A stretch of DNA of 64,000 nucleotides from assembly GCA_014305285.1 (NCBI GenBank), contig JACRSG010000001.1, forward strand, positions 310,001-374,000, given 5' to 3'. Source of the DNA: Campylobacter jejuni. GTDB taxonomy: Bacteria; Campylobacterota; Campylobacteria; Campylobacterales; Campylobacteraceae. Both the position numbers and the translations under genes were made by a program. This document shows positions 54,708 to 63,094 of the stretch, one piece after another. How positions within the stretch are numbered: the stretch's first letter is position 1; the number at the start of each line of letters is the position of its first letter. Below the pieces are notes generated by a model, which did no database searches, had not been told where the DNA came from, and was given only the letters and a program-made list of their open reading frames with translations.

Positions 54708-55467
54708 GGTAGAGCTTGGTTCAAATACAGCTAAAAATGGTTTTAAAAATGAAAATTTTGTAGTTAATACTTTTAATAATTGGCAAAATGATACTTTGGC
54801 ACAATCTTGGCTAAAAGCTATGAATTACAATATAAACGATATTCAAAATGTCAAAGCACAAAAGATTAAAGGAGGTTTTAAAGCTGATGTTCAAGTTGTT
54901 ATTTTAGTGCAAATTAAATTACAGAATTTACAAGATGTGCAAAATATACAAGTAAAATTAGTATCAAATCCACAAGGCTTTAATCAAGTTGATAAGAGAT
55001 GGTTAAAAAATTATAATGAATTATGGAATTTTCCTGATGAACTTTTGGAAATTTTACAGTACTTTACAGGTGAAAAAAGCCCAAAAATAAAAAATCTTAA
55101 AGATAAAAGAAGAATGTTTTTGACTGAATTCACAAAAGAAGAGCAAGAGCAGGTTATAAACTTCTTTATTAAAAATCAAGCCTTGGTTGTTAATGATATT
55201 TTAAAAGGTAGGGGGCAATTTGCTAGCGAATGGTTTTTAGTGATTTTAAAGATTGAAAAACAAGATTTAAAATGGCTTTTAAAACCTATTAATGAAGTAA
55301 TAAATTTTTATAGTGGGGAAGTACTTATTACGGATAGGGGAAGTTTAAAAATCGGTAAAATTACTATGCAAAGAAAAGGTGGAGATAACGGAAGAATAAG
55401 TGCAAATATGTTGCAATTTAAAATGAATCCTTGTGAATTATTTACTGAAATTATTAAAAGGGATTGA
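54700..55467 (+). CDS. HinP1I-like Type II restriction endonuclease (G/CGC)
   Basis: A 255-residue endonuclease closely matching my recollection of HinP1I, which cuts G/CGC and is 247 residues. Shared phrases include VELGSNTAKNGFKNE, IQVKLVSNPQGFNQVDKRWL, KDKRRMFLTEF, KGRGQFASEW and QRKGGDNGR near the C-terminus. The catalytic residues correspond to D63, Q84 and K86 (HinP1I D62, Q81, K83), here with a two-residue longer loop. ATG 54700 (AAAGG upstream) is the start; a TTG three bases before is rejected. It overlaps its methylase, and its stop is two bases from the thiH start. The enzyme appears intact. Confidence 0.9.
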   Translation: MNKVELGSNTAKNGFKNENFVVNTFNNWQNDTLAQSWLKAMNYNINDIQNVKAQKIKGGFKADVQVVILVQIKLQNLQDVQNIQVKLVSNPQGFNQVDKRWLKNYNELWNFPDELLEILQYFTGEKSPKIKNLKDKRRMFLTEFTKEEQEQVINFFIKNQALVVNDILKGRGQFASEWFLVILKIEKQDLKWLLKPINEVINFYSGEVLITDRGSLKIGKITMQRKGGDNGRISANMLQFKMNPCELFTEIIKRD

Positions 55468-55469
55468 TC

Positions 55470-56615
55470 ATGCAAGATTATATGCAGCATTTACCTCACA
55501 TGCAGGAAATAAAAAGCGAAATTTTAAACAAGGTTTTAACTCAAGTTCAAAACTATGATGAAAGTCAATTTAACACTAAAGATGTTAAAAATGCTTTAAA
55601 TCAAACGCATTTAAGTATAGAAAATTTAAAAGCCCTGCTTTCAAGTGCAGCAGAAGATTTCATAGAAGAATTAGCCTTTAAATCCGCTAAAGTTAAGCAA
55701 AAATATTTTGGAAATTCTATCTCTCTTTTTACCCCGCTTTATTTGTCAAATTATTGCAATTCTAAATGCGTTTATTGTGGTTTTCAAAAAGGCAATAAAA
55801 TCGCAAGAGCCAAGCTTAGCGAAGCTGAAATTCACGAAGAAATGCAGGCCATTGCTAAAAGTGGTTTAGAAGAAATTTTGATGCTAACAGGTGAGGGCAG
55901 AGAGTTTACAAGTGTAGAATATATAGCAAATGCTTGCAAGATAGCTAGAAAGTATTTTAAGGTTGTAGGTGTTGAAATTTATCCTATGAATGAAGAAGAA
56001 TATAAGATCTTACACGAAAAGGGTTGTGATTATGTAACCGTTTTTCAAGAAACTTATAATCCTTTAAAATATTCTAAAATTCATTTAGGCGGTGAAAAAC
56101 GTATTTTCCCTTATCGCTTTAACGCTCAAGAAAGAGCTTTAAAAGCGGGTATGCGTGGGGTAGCATTTGGGACACTTTTGGGTATAGATGATTTTAGAAA
56201 AGACGCCCTTGCTACGGCACTTCATGCACATTTTTTACAGCAAGCTTATCCGCATGCTGAAATTTCTATTTCGGTGCCGCGTTTAAGACCTATTATTAAT
56301 AATGCTAAAATCCACCCTAAAGATGTGAGTGAAAAACGCCTTTTACAAGTGCTTTGTGCTTATAGACTTTTTTTGCCTTTTGCGGGCATTACTATTTCAA
56401 GTCGTGAAAGAGTTGGCTTTAGAGATGAGGTTATCAAACTTGGTGCTACTAAAATGAGTGCAGGAGTAAGTGTGGGTATAGGGGAGCATAAGGGTGAGAA
56501 AAAGGGTGATGAGCAGTTTGAAATTTCAGATGATAGAAGCGTGGATGAAATTTTAAGCATGCTTAAAAGATCCAATTTACAAGCTGTGATGAGTGATAGT
56601 ATCTATGTGGGATAA
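55470..56615 (+). CDS. thiH: ThiH, tyrosine lyase (radical SAM)
   Basis: ThiH splits tyrosine to give the dehydroglycine used by ThiG. The radical-SAM cluster motif CxxxCxxC is C96-C100-C103 (YCNSKCVYC). Other marks: MLTGEGRE near 146, VEIYPMNEEEYKIL near 170, and FQETYNPLKYSKIH near 199. ATG at 55470 is seven bases after AAAGGGA; a TTG two codons earlier is rejected. The gene is full length (381) and begins immediately after the endonuclease, so it probably depends on the R-M genes for transcription. Confidence 0.95.
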   Translation: MQDYMQHLPHMQEIKSEILNKVLTQVQNYDESQFNTKDVKNALNQTHLSIENLKALLSSAAEDFIEELAFKSAKVKQKYFGNSISLFTPLYLSNYCNSKCVYCGFQKGNKIARAKLSEAEIHEEMQAIAKSGLEEILMLTGEGREFTSVEYIANACKIARKYFKVVGVEIYPMNEEEYKILHEKGCDYVTVFQETYNPLKYSKIHLGGEKRIFPYRFNAQERALKAGMRGVAFGTLLGIDDFRKDALATALHAHFLQQAYPHAEISISVPRLRPIINNAKIHPKDVSEKRLLQVLCAYRLFLPFAGITISSRERVGFRDEVIKLGATKMSAGVSVGIGEHKGEKKGDEQFEISDDRSVDEILSMLKRSNLQAVMSDSIYVG

Positions 56616-57216
56616 AAAAATCATCGCTATAAGCGATAGAAAATGTGTGCAGATAGACTTTTTAAAGCAGATTGAAAAACTTGCTAAGGCTAAAGTAGAT
56701 GCTATAGTTTTAAGAGAAAAAGATTTGAGTGAATTTGAGTATTATGACTTAGCAAAAGAAGTTTTAAGCATTTGTGCAAAGCAAAAAGTAACTTGTTTTT
56801 TGCATTTTTTTGATCGAGAATGTTTAAAATTAGGGCATCGTTATTTTCACGCACCACTTTCTTTGTTAAGAAAAGAGCCTAAATTAATAAAATATTTTCA
56901 TATACTTGGCACTTCAGTCCATAGTAAAGAAGAACTTTTAGATGCGATGAGTTATAAGGTAAATTATGCTTTTGTGGGACATATTTTTGAAAGTTCTTGT
57001 AAGGTAGGTTTAGGGTCTAAAGGACTTGATTTTTTAAAATCCTTGCTTGAATTTAGTCAAATTCCACTTTATGCCATAGGCGGTATCAACGCTCAAAATA
57101 TAGAAAATTTTAAAGATATAAATGTAGCAGGTGTTTGTATGCGTGAAATTTTAATGAAAGAAAAAGATTTAAAAACATATATTCAAGTTTGCAAAGAAAG
57201 ATTATCTCATGAGTAG
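56605..57216 (+). CDS. ThiE/TenI-like protein, second copy
   Basis: A 203-residue barrel protein related to ThiE and TenI. VDAIVLREKDLSEFEY near residue 33 and LYAIGGINAQNIENF near 160 match, as does FVGHIFESSCKVG near 123. The ThiE pyrophosphate-binding DGVHLGQ motif is replaced by FHAPLSLL, which points to TenI-like activity (thiazole tautomerase) or a divergent ThiE. The last genes of thiamine synthesis on this run. I place the start at ATG 56605 (MWDKKIIAISDRK); GTG 56593 is possible. The end overlaps the MFS gene by eight bases. Confidence 0.8.
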   Translation: MWDKKIIAISDRKCVQIDFLKQIEKLAKAKVDAIVLREKDLSEFEYYDLAKEVLSICAKQKVTCFLHFFDRECLKLGHRYFHAPLSLLRKEPKLIKYFHILGTSVHSKEELLDAMSYKVNYAFVGHIFESSCKVGLGSKGLDFLKSLLEFSQIPLYAIGGINAQNIENFKDINVAGVCMREILMKEKDLKTYIQVCKERLSHE

Positions 57217-58375
57217 TGTTCAAAAAAAGATTTTTTGGCTTAATTTTTTCATCGTTGTGATTGTAACTTTTAATCTGCGTGCCCCTATTACCGCTATAGG
57301 ACCTATGATAGATGTGGTTAAAGATGCGTATGGTTTAAATTCTACTTTTGCAGGAGTGCTTACAAGCTTACCTTTGATAGCCTTTGGAAGTATTTCTTTT
57401 ATAGTGGGATATTTTTCACCCATTAGGGTGATTACCGTGGGGATTTTTTTAATCTTTATTGGCGAAATTTTGCGTTCTTATACAGGGATATATGGCTTAT
57501 TTTTAGGTATGTTGGGTATAGGTTGTGGTATAGCAATCGCTAATGTTGTATTGCCTAGTTTTATTAAGGAAAAATTTCCTAAAAAAATAGCAAGTATGAT
57601 GGGGGTTTATAGTCTTATTTTAAGCATTTCTTCTATAGCAGGGATTGCTCTAGCTATACCTTTGCTTAGTGTGTTTAATTTAGCGGGTGCTATGGTTTTT
57701 TGGGCGGTTTTTTCTTTTGTAGCTTTAATGGTTTATTATCCTCATGCTAAAAATGGTAGATTTTTTCGTGCTAAGAAAAAAAGCTCTAAAAAAATTAATC
57801 TTTTTACAAATGCAACCACTTGGAAGATCGCTTTTTTAGTAGGATTTCAAAGTTTTTTAGCTTATTCTTTGTTTTTTTGGTATGTTCAAATCATTATAGA
57901 AAAAGGTTTTGATAAAGAATTTGCTACAAATATGGCTCTTTTTGCTCAGCTTGTTGCAGCTCCAGTGTCTCTTTTTGGTCCATTGCTTTTAGGAAAATTA
58001 AGGCAAAATTTACATACTTTTTATATAGCAAGTTTATGTAGTATGTATGTGATTGCTTTTGGTGTACTTTTTATTTTTGATAATAAAATTTCTGTTATTA
58101 TTAGTGCTTTTGTTGTAGGTCTTCCATGGAATGGGGTTTTTGGTATTGCACTGCTTCTTATCGCGCAAAAAAGTTCTAATGCTCAAATAGCAGCAAAGCT
58201 TTCTGCTTTAGCCCAAGGTTTTGGGTATTTGATTGCCGCACAAGGGCAGTGGATTATAGGCTTTTTGCACGATAAATTTGAGAATTTTTCACTGGTTATT
58301 TTGATGTTGATTTTTGTAGGAATTTTGGTAAATATTTTTGGATATTTATCGTATAAAAGCCAAGTTATCAGATAG
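57209..58375 (+). CDS. CynX/NimT-like MFS transporter
   Basis: A 388-residue major-facilitator carrier with about twelve hydrophobic segments. The N-terminal NLRAPITAIGPMID near residue 22 is the hallmark of the CynX/NimT branch. Members move cyanate, nitroimidazoles or unknown compounds; the substrate here is unknown. The ATG overlaps the end of the ThiE-like gene (ATGAGTAG). The 3' end overlaps the convergent murG by 30 bases, so there is no terminator between them. Confidence 0.85.
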   Translation: MSSVQKKIFWLNFFIVVIVTFNLRAPITAIGPMIDVVKDAYGLNSTFAGVLTSLPLIAFGSISFIVGYFSPIRVITVGIFLIFIGEILRSYTGIYGLFLGMLGIGCGIAIANVVLPSFIKEKFPKKIASMMGVYSLILSISSIAGIALAIPLLSVFNLAGAMVFWAVFSFVALMVYYPHAKNGRFFRAKKKSSKKINLFTNATTWKIAFLVGFQSFLAYSLFFWYVQIIIEKGFDKEFATNMALFAQLVAAPVSLFGPLLLGKLRQNLHTFYIASLCSMYVIAFGVLFIFDNKISVIISAFVVGLPWNGVFGIALLLIAQKSSNAQIAAKLSALAQGFGYLIAAQGQWIIGFLHDKFENFSLVILMLIFVGILVNIFGYLSYKSQVIR

Positions 58376-59374
58376 TGCTTTTTCTAGTAAAATATCCCCG
58401 CCATTTTTTTGTGCTATATTTTGCAATCTTGTAGAAATATCTTCTAAATTAAGTTTTAACATTGCTTTGAAAAAATCATCAAGATTGATAGAGTCTTGCA
58501 TAAAAATTTGACATAAAGCTTGATCTTGTAAAAATTTTGCATTAAAGTATTGATGATTTCTAGTTGCATAAGGATAAGGTATAAAAATAGTGGGCAAAGT
58601 ATTAGCACAAAGCTCAAAAAGAGTGCTTGCACCTGCTCTTGATATGGCTAGATCTGCATTTTTCATTTTTTCTTCCAAATTTGGACTAAAATCAAAAACA
58701 TCAGCTTGGATATTTAAGTTTTGATAGTGTTTTTTATATTTTTCAAAATCATTTTTTCCACATTGATGAATGATTTTAATATTTTGTTCTTGAAGTTTTG
58801 GCGCCAAATTTAAAGCTAGTTCGTTTATAAATTGTGCTCCTTGTGATCCTCCTAGAAAAATAATATTTTTCAATTCTTTTCGAATTCTTGCATTATCAAA
58901 AAATTTATCTGCTACAGGATAGGGGCTAAATTCTTTTTCAAAGGCACTAAAAAATTTTGTAGCGAAAGGTTTTAAAAGTATATTTAAAGAGCCACTTTTT
59001 GAATTTTGTTCATGTATAAAAAGAGGCAAATGCGAGAATAAAGCTGCAAAAGATGCAGGAGCTGCGCTATATCCACCTACACTAAAAACAGCTTGGATTT
59101 GGTATTTTTTAAAAAATTCTCTACAATCTTTGGAGAGTTTTAAGGTGTGGAGTAAAGAACTGATTTTGCCAATTTTGTTTTGATTAACTACTCCTTTAGA
59201 GCTTAAAAAAAATTTTTCCTTAAAGTGTATTTCATTTTCAAACCAAGCTTTATCTTGACCATTTTGACTGCCTATATATACACATTCTATATTTTTTTTA
59301 ATCGCACTTTCTAGCAAACAGCGCACTATAGCCAAATGTCCCCCAGTTCCACCACCTGTTAAAGCTATTGTCAT
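58346..59374 (-). CDS. murG: MurG, lipid II synthase (GlcNAc transferase)
   Basis: MurG transfers GlcNAc to lipid I at the inner membrane to make lipid II. The N-terminal glycine-rich loop is ALTGGGTGGHL (residues ~4-14). The UDP-GlcNAc side has LGGSQGAQFINELA near 173 and DLAISRAGASTLFEL near 235, followed by IPYPYATRNHQYFNA near 258. 342 residues, full length. It overlaps ftsW by four bases. The 3' end overlaps the end of the convergent MFS gene by 30 bases. Confidence 0.97.
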   Translation of the reverse strand: MTIALTGGGTGGHLAIVRCLLESAIKKNIECVYIGSQNGQDKAWFENEIHFKEKFFLSSKGVVNQNKIGKISSLLHTLKLSKDCREFFKKYQIQAVFSVGGYSAAPASFAALFSHLPLFIHEQNSKSGSLNILLKPFATKFFSAFEKEFSPYPVADKFFDNARIRKELKNIIFLGGSQGAQFINELALNLAPKLQEQNIKIIHQCGKNDFEKYKKHYQNLNIQADVFDFSPNLEEKMKNADLAISRAGASTLFELCANTLPTIFIPYPYATRNHQYFNAKFLQDQALCQIFMQDSINLDDFFKAMLKLNLEDISTRLQNIAQKNGGDILLEKALSDNLAFIR

Positions 59375-60534
59375 AATTTAACCTTTTTTGAAATCATTAA
59401 TACATATCCTATGCCTATACAAATTGCCCACATTGAACTTCCTCCATAGCTTAAAAGTGGAACTGCCACACCTTTTAGTGGAGTAAGAGAAATAATACCA
59501 AAAGCATTCATAAAGAAAGAAAAAAGCAAAAGCAAGGCTATGCCTGAACAAAAAATAAAATCTTGTTTAGCTTCGCATCTCCCAGCAATTCTAAAAATTC
59601 TTAAAATCATCCAAAGATAAATATAGCAAATAACCCCAAGACCTAAAAGTCCTATTTCTTCAGTAATTCCTGAAAGAACAAAGTCAGTATGCACTTCGCT
59701 TAAAAAGCCTAATTTAAAAGTTCCAAGTCCTAGACCTTCACCAAACATTCCTCCATGGGCTATAGCATTTAAAGAGTGTGAAATCTGATAAGGTTCGCTA
59801 TTGCTACTTACTCTTAAAGCATTTGCCAACCAATCAGGAAGTATAGGTAAAAAAGCATCTTGTATATTTCCCCACCAAGAAGCGATTCTTTGAATTCTTC
59901 TTTGATTACTAAAAATTACCATTATGCCTATCATCATAATGATTAAAGTTCCAAAAGCAAAAAGCCTTTTACTAGCTCCTGCAAAAAAAGCTAAAGCTAG
60001 AATCAAAAAGAAAGAAATTACGCTTTGCCCTAAGTCGTTTTGAGTGATATAAATATATCCTATAACTATAGAAGCTAAGATACAGTAAGGTAGAAGAATT
60101 AAAGCCTCATGTCTGATCGCTTTTTTGCTATCATCGATACGCCTTGTATAGCTCCATGCTAAAAAATAAATCAATCCTATTTTAAAAAATTCCACAGGAG
60201 AGATAGAGAGTGAACCTAAGCGTATCCAGCGTTTAGCTCCCCCGCTAGCTGTTGCTAATGCAGAAGGTAAAAATGGTAAAATGATGATCAAGATAAAAGA
60301 AATAATTAAAATGGCTAAAATAATTTTTTTAGAAAGTGCTTTATCAGGATCTAATCGAGAAATAAAAAACATTATAAGTATGCCGCTAATTCCGAAAAAA
60401 AGCTGACGAATAAAAAAATGAAACTCACTATAGTCAAGAAAAAGAACAGTAAAAGCTGTAAGAGAATATGAAAATACTATTCCTATGGTGATTAAAATAC
60501 AACTTAAATAAAACAATCTTTTATCAGCAACCAT
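59371..60534 (-). CDS. ftsW: FtsW, septal peptidoglycan glycosyltransferase
   Basis: A SEDS-family polytopic protein with about ten membrane segments that polymerises lipid II at the division site together with FtsI. Typical marks: GGAKRWIRLGSLSISPVEFFKIG near residue 98 (in part), YITQNDLGQSVISF near 165, SHSLNAIAHGGMFGEGLG near 247 and VAVPLLSYGGSS near 360. Length 387. It is transcribed with murG away from the divergent pycA. RodA is the alternative, but the linkage to murG and the SLTPLKGVAVP motif favour FtsW. Confidence 0.93.
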   Translation of the reverse strand: MVADKRLFYLSCILITIGIVFSYSLTAFTVLFLDYSEFHFFIRQLFFGISGILIMFFISRLDPDKALSKKIILAILIISFILIIILPFLPSALATASGGAKRWIRLGSLSISPVEFFKIGLIYFLAWSYTRRIDDSKKAIRHEALILLPYCILASIVIGYIYITQNDLGQSVISFFLILALAFFAGASKRLFAFGTLIIMMIGIMVIFSNQRRIQRIASWWGNIQDAFLPILPDWLANALRVSSNSEPYQISHSLNAIAHGGMFGEGLGLGTFKLGFLSEVHTDFVLSGITEEIGLLGLGVICYIYLWMILRIFRIAGRCEAKQDFIFCSGIALLLLFSFFMNAFGIISLTPLKGVAVPLLSYGGSSMWAICIGIGYVLMISKKVKL

Positions 60535-60674
60535 TATAATTATAACTTTTCTTTATTTGGAATTAAAATTTAATAAAGTTTTATTATAACTAAAATAAAT
60601 TAAATTTTTTGCTAAGTTTTTATAAGGAAAATTTGCTAAAATTAACAATAAAAATATAACAAAAAAGGCAAATT
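60535..60674. other. Divergent intergenic region ftsW / pycA
   Basis: A 140-base AT-rich gap with the promoter for pycA near its right end. On the minus strand TATAAT-like words occur close to the ftsW start but none stands out. No open frame or hairpin of note was seen. Confidence 0.5.
60634..60642 (+). promoter_or_regulatory. Extended -10 promoter for pycA
   Basis: TGCTAAAAT at 60634-60642, identical to the murC promoter word at 36788, with a T-rich upstream stretch. It is 33 bases before the pycA ATG (60675), which is preceded by AAAAAAGG. Confidence 0.6.
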
Positions 60675-62120
60675 ATGAATCAAATCCATAAAATTCTCAT
60701 AGCAAATAGAGCTGAAATAGCTGTTAGGGTAATCCGTGCTTGTAGAGATTTACATATTAAAAGTGTTGCAGTTTTTACGGAGCCTGATCGTGAATGTTTG
60801 CATGTAAAAATCGCAGATGAGGCTTATCGTATAGGAACGGATGCTATAAGAGGGTATTTAGATATTGCTCGTATTGTCGAGATTGCCAAGGTTTGTGGTG
60901 CTGATGCGATCCATCCTGGTTATGGATTTTTAAGTGAAAATTACGAATTTGCCAAAGCTTGTGAAGATGCTAGAATTATTTTTATAGGACCAAAATCTGA
61001 AGTAATTCATAAGATGGGGAATAAAAATATCGCTCGTAAGTTGATGGCTAAAAACGGCATACCTATTGTTCCAGGAACTGAAAAATTAAATTCTTATAGT
61101 ATAGAAGAAATTAAAATTTTTGCTGAGAAGATAGGTTATCCTGTTATTTTAAAAGCTTCAGGTGGTGGCGGTGGACGCGGAATTCGTGTTGTTCATGAAG
61201 AACAAGATCTTGAAAATGCTTTTGAATCTTGTAAAAGAGAAGCTTTAACATACTTTAATAATGATGAAGTATTTATGGAAAAATATGTGGTTAATCCCCG
61301 ACATATAGAATTTCAAATTTTAGGAGATAACTACGGAAATATTATTCATCTTTGTGAAAGGGATTGCTCTATCCAAAGAAGGCATCAAAAGGTGATTGAG
61401 ATAGCACCTTGCCCTGGAATTTCGGATAATCTTAGAAAAACTATGGGGGTTACAGCTGTGGCAGCTGCTAAGGCGGTAGGTTATACAAATGCTGGAACTA
61501 TAGAGTTTTTGCTTGATGATTATAATCGTTTTTATTTTATGGAAATGAATACAAGAATTCAAGTTGAGCATCCAATTACTGAAGAAATTACAGGTATTGA
61601 TCTTATTGTAAGACAAATTCGTATTGCAGCAGGAGAAATTTTGGACTTAGAACAAAGTGATATTAAGCCTAGGGGTTTTGCTATTGAAGCTAGAATTACT
61701 GCTGAAAATGTATGGAAGAATTTTATTCCAAGTCCTGGAAAAATAGGGGAATATTACCCAGCTCTTGGACCATCTGTTAGGGTCGATAGTCATATTTATA
61801 AAGACTATATTGTGCCACCTTATTATGATTCCATGCTTGCAAAGCTTATCATTAAGGCAACAAGTTATGATTTAGCAGTTAATAAACTTGAGCGTGCTTT
61901 GAAGGAATTTGTGATTGATGATATTAGAACAACGATACCATTTTTAATCGCCATTACAAAAACAAGAGAATTTAGAAGAGGATATTTAGACACCTCTTTT
62001 ATAGAAACACATATGCAAGAATTATTAGAAAAAACAGAAGATTGTCATCAAGAAAATAAAGAAGAAGTTATAGCTGCAATAGCTGCCACGCTTAAAAAAA
62101 TACGAGAAAGTAGAGAATAA
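60675..62120 (+). CDS. pycA: Pyruvate carboxylase subunit A (biotin carboxylase)
   Basis: The ATP-grasp subunit that carboxylates biotin on the separate B subunit to feed oxaloacetate formation from pyruvate. Marks: IANRAEIAVRVIRACRD near residue 9, HPGYGFLSEN near 75, the glycine-rich loop KASGGGGGRGIRV near 162, and the active region MEMNTRIQVEHPITEEITG near 290 (in part). The 481-residue length matches separate PycA subunits; AccC (about 445) is the alternative, but the C-terminal extension after residue 445 and the stand-alone gene favour PycA. The symbol is partly from memory of C. jejuni annotation. Confidence 0.87.
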   Translation: MNQIHKILIANRAEIAVRVIRACRDLHIKSVAVFTEPDRECLHVKIADEAYRIGTDAIRGYLDIARIVEIAKVCGADAIHPGYGFLSENYEFAKACEDARIIFIGPKSEVIHKMGNKNIARKLMAKNGIPIVPGTEKLNSYSIEEIKIFAEKIGYPVILKASGGGGGRGIRVVHEEQDLENAFESCKREALTYFNNDEVFMEKYVVNPRHIEFQILGDNYGNIIHLCERDCSIQRRHQKVIEIAPCPGISDNLRKTMGVTAVAAAKAVGYTNAGTIEFLLDDYNRFYFMEMNTRIQVEHPITEEITGIDLIVRQIRIAAGEILDLEQSDIKPRGFAIEARITAENVWKNFIPSPGKIGEYYPALGPSVRVDSHIYKDYIVPPYYDSMLAKLIIKATSYDLAVNKLERALKEFVIDDIRTTIPFLIAITKTREFRRGYLDTSFIETHMQELLEKTEDCHQENKEEVIAAIAATLKKIRESRE

Positions 62121-62123
62121 TAA

Positions 62124-62375
62124 ATGGATTTTTTAGACAGTCTTAAAAGTATTAAAAAAGAAATGCAAGCTAGCACCAATGCTCCAAAATTGGCAAAGAA
62201 ATCAAGCAAGAGTGGTGCAAGTGTAAAAAATTTAGAAAAACTAGCTAAAGATATTCGCGAAAAAAATCAAGAAACAAACCTAGATAAGCAAATGCAAGAA
62301 ATTTTTTTAAAACAAGAAAAACTACAGGATGAATTTTCTGAATTTATCAAAAATGCAGATATTAAGAAAATTTAA
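62124..62375 (+). CDS. Small coiled-coil protein, function unknown
   Basis: An 83-residue, highly charged protein, largely helical ([20 protein letters not shown] and [12 protein letters not shown] are heptad-like), with no signal or membrane segment. No family recognised. It lies three bases after pycA and overlaps the transferase start by one base (TAATG), so it belongs to the same operon. The translation of this small frame is supported by its tight spacing and by the ATG following the pycA stop. Confidence 0.7.
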   Translation: MDFLDSLKSIKKEMQASTNAPKLAKKSSKSGASVKNLEKLAKDIREKNQETNLDKQMQEIFLKQEKLQDEFSEFIKNADIKKI

Positions 62376-63094
62376 TGCTTGAGATTGGTTTTTGTACTCT
62401 TGAAGATCAGTGTCCTTATTTAAAAGATAAACGTTCAAGAATAGAGTATAAATATATTGAAAATTGTCCTAAAGAAATCAATAATGAGCTAATAAAACGA
62501 GGTTGGCGTCGTTTTGGTAGGTATTTTTCACGCCCTATTTGTAAAAATTGTAATGAATGTTTAAGTCTTAGAATTTTGGTTAATGAATATCATTTTTCAA
62601 GAAGTGAAAGAAGGGTTATAAATAAAAATATTGATACCAAAGTTATACTTAGAACACCCAATTTAAGTAATGAACATTTGTTTTTATATGATAAATATCA
62701 TCGTTTTATGGAAGAAAAAAAGAACTGGAAACGTTATGATTTAAGCTTTAAGCAGTATTATAATCTTTATGTTGATGGTTTTATGAATTTTGGATATGAG
62801 CTTGCATTTTATAGAGAAGATAAGCTTGTTTGTGTTGATTTGATTGATATTTTACAAGATGGAATTTCAAGCATTTATTGTTTTTATGATCCTGATTTTT
62901 TGTATTTTTCTTTGGGTAAATTTTCTTTACTCAATGAAATACAAATAGCTAAAAAAATGAATTTAGATTATATTTATCTTGGATATTTTGTAAAAAAGTG
63001 TCAATCTTTATCTTATAAAGCCGATTATACACCCAATGAAATTTTAAAAGACACTAAAGAGCTTTTTGAAAATGAGGTTTTATGGGAGAAATAG
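62375..63094 (+). CDS. bpt: Aspartate/glutamate leucyl- or arginyltransferase (N-end rule)
   Basis: An aminoacyl-tRNA protein transferase that adds a residue from charged tRNA to N-terminal Asp/Glu of target proteins, marking them for ClpS/ClpAP-type degradation. Conserved features: the N-terminal Cys residues in [37 protein letters not shown] (in part) near 44, and the C-terminal half containing [13 protein letters not shown] near 106, [22 protein letters not shown] (in part) near 200. Length 239. Bpt-type (leucyl) is favoured over Ate1 on size and bacterial context. Its stop is next to the DnaJ-like start. Confidence 0.9.
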   Translation: MLEIGFCTLEDQCPYLKDKRSRIEYKYIENCPKEINNELIKRGWRRFGRYFSRPICKNCNECLSLRILVNEYHFSRSERRVINKNIDTKVILRTPNLSNEHLFLYDKYHRFMEEKKNWKRYDLSFKQYYNLYVDGFMNFGYELAFYREDKLVCVDLIDILQDGISSIYCFYDPDFLYFSLGKFSLLNEIQIAKKMNLDYIYLGYFVKKCQSLSYKADYTPNEILKDTKELFENEVLWEK

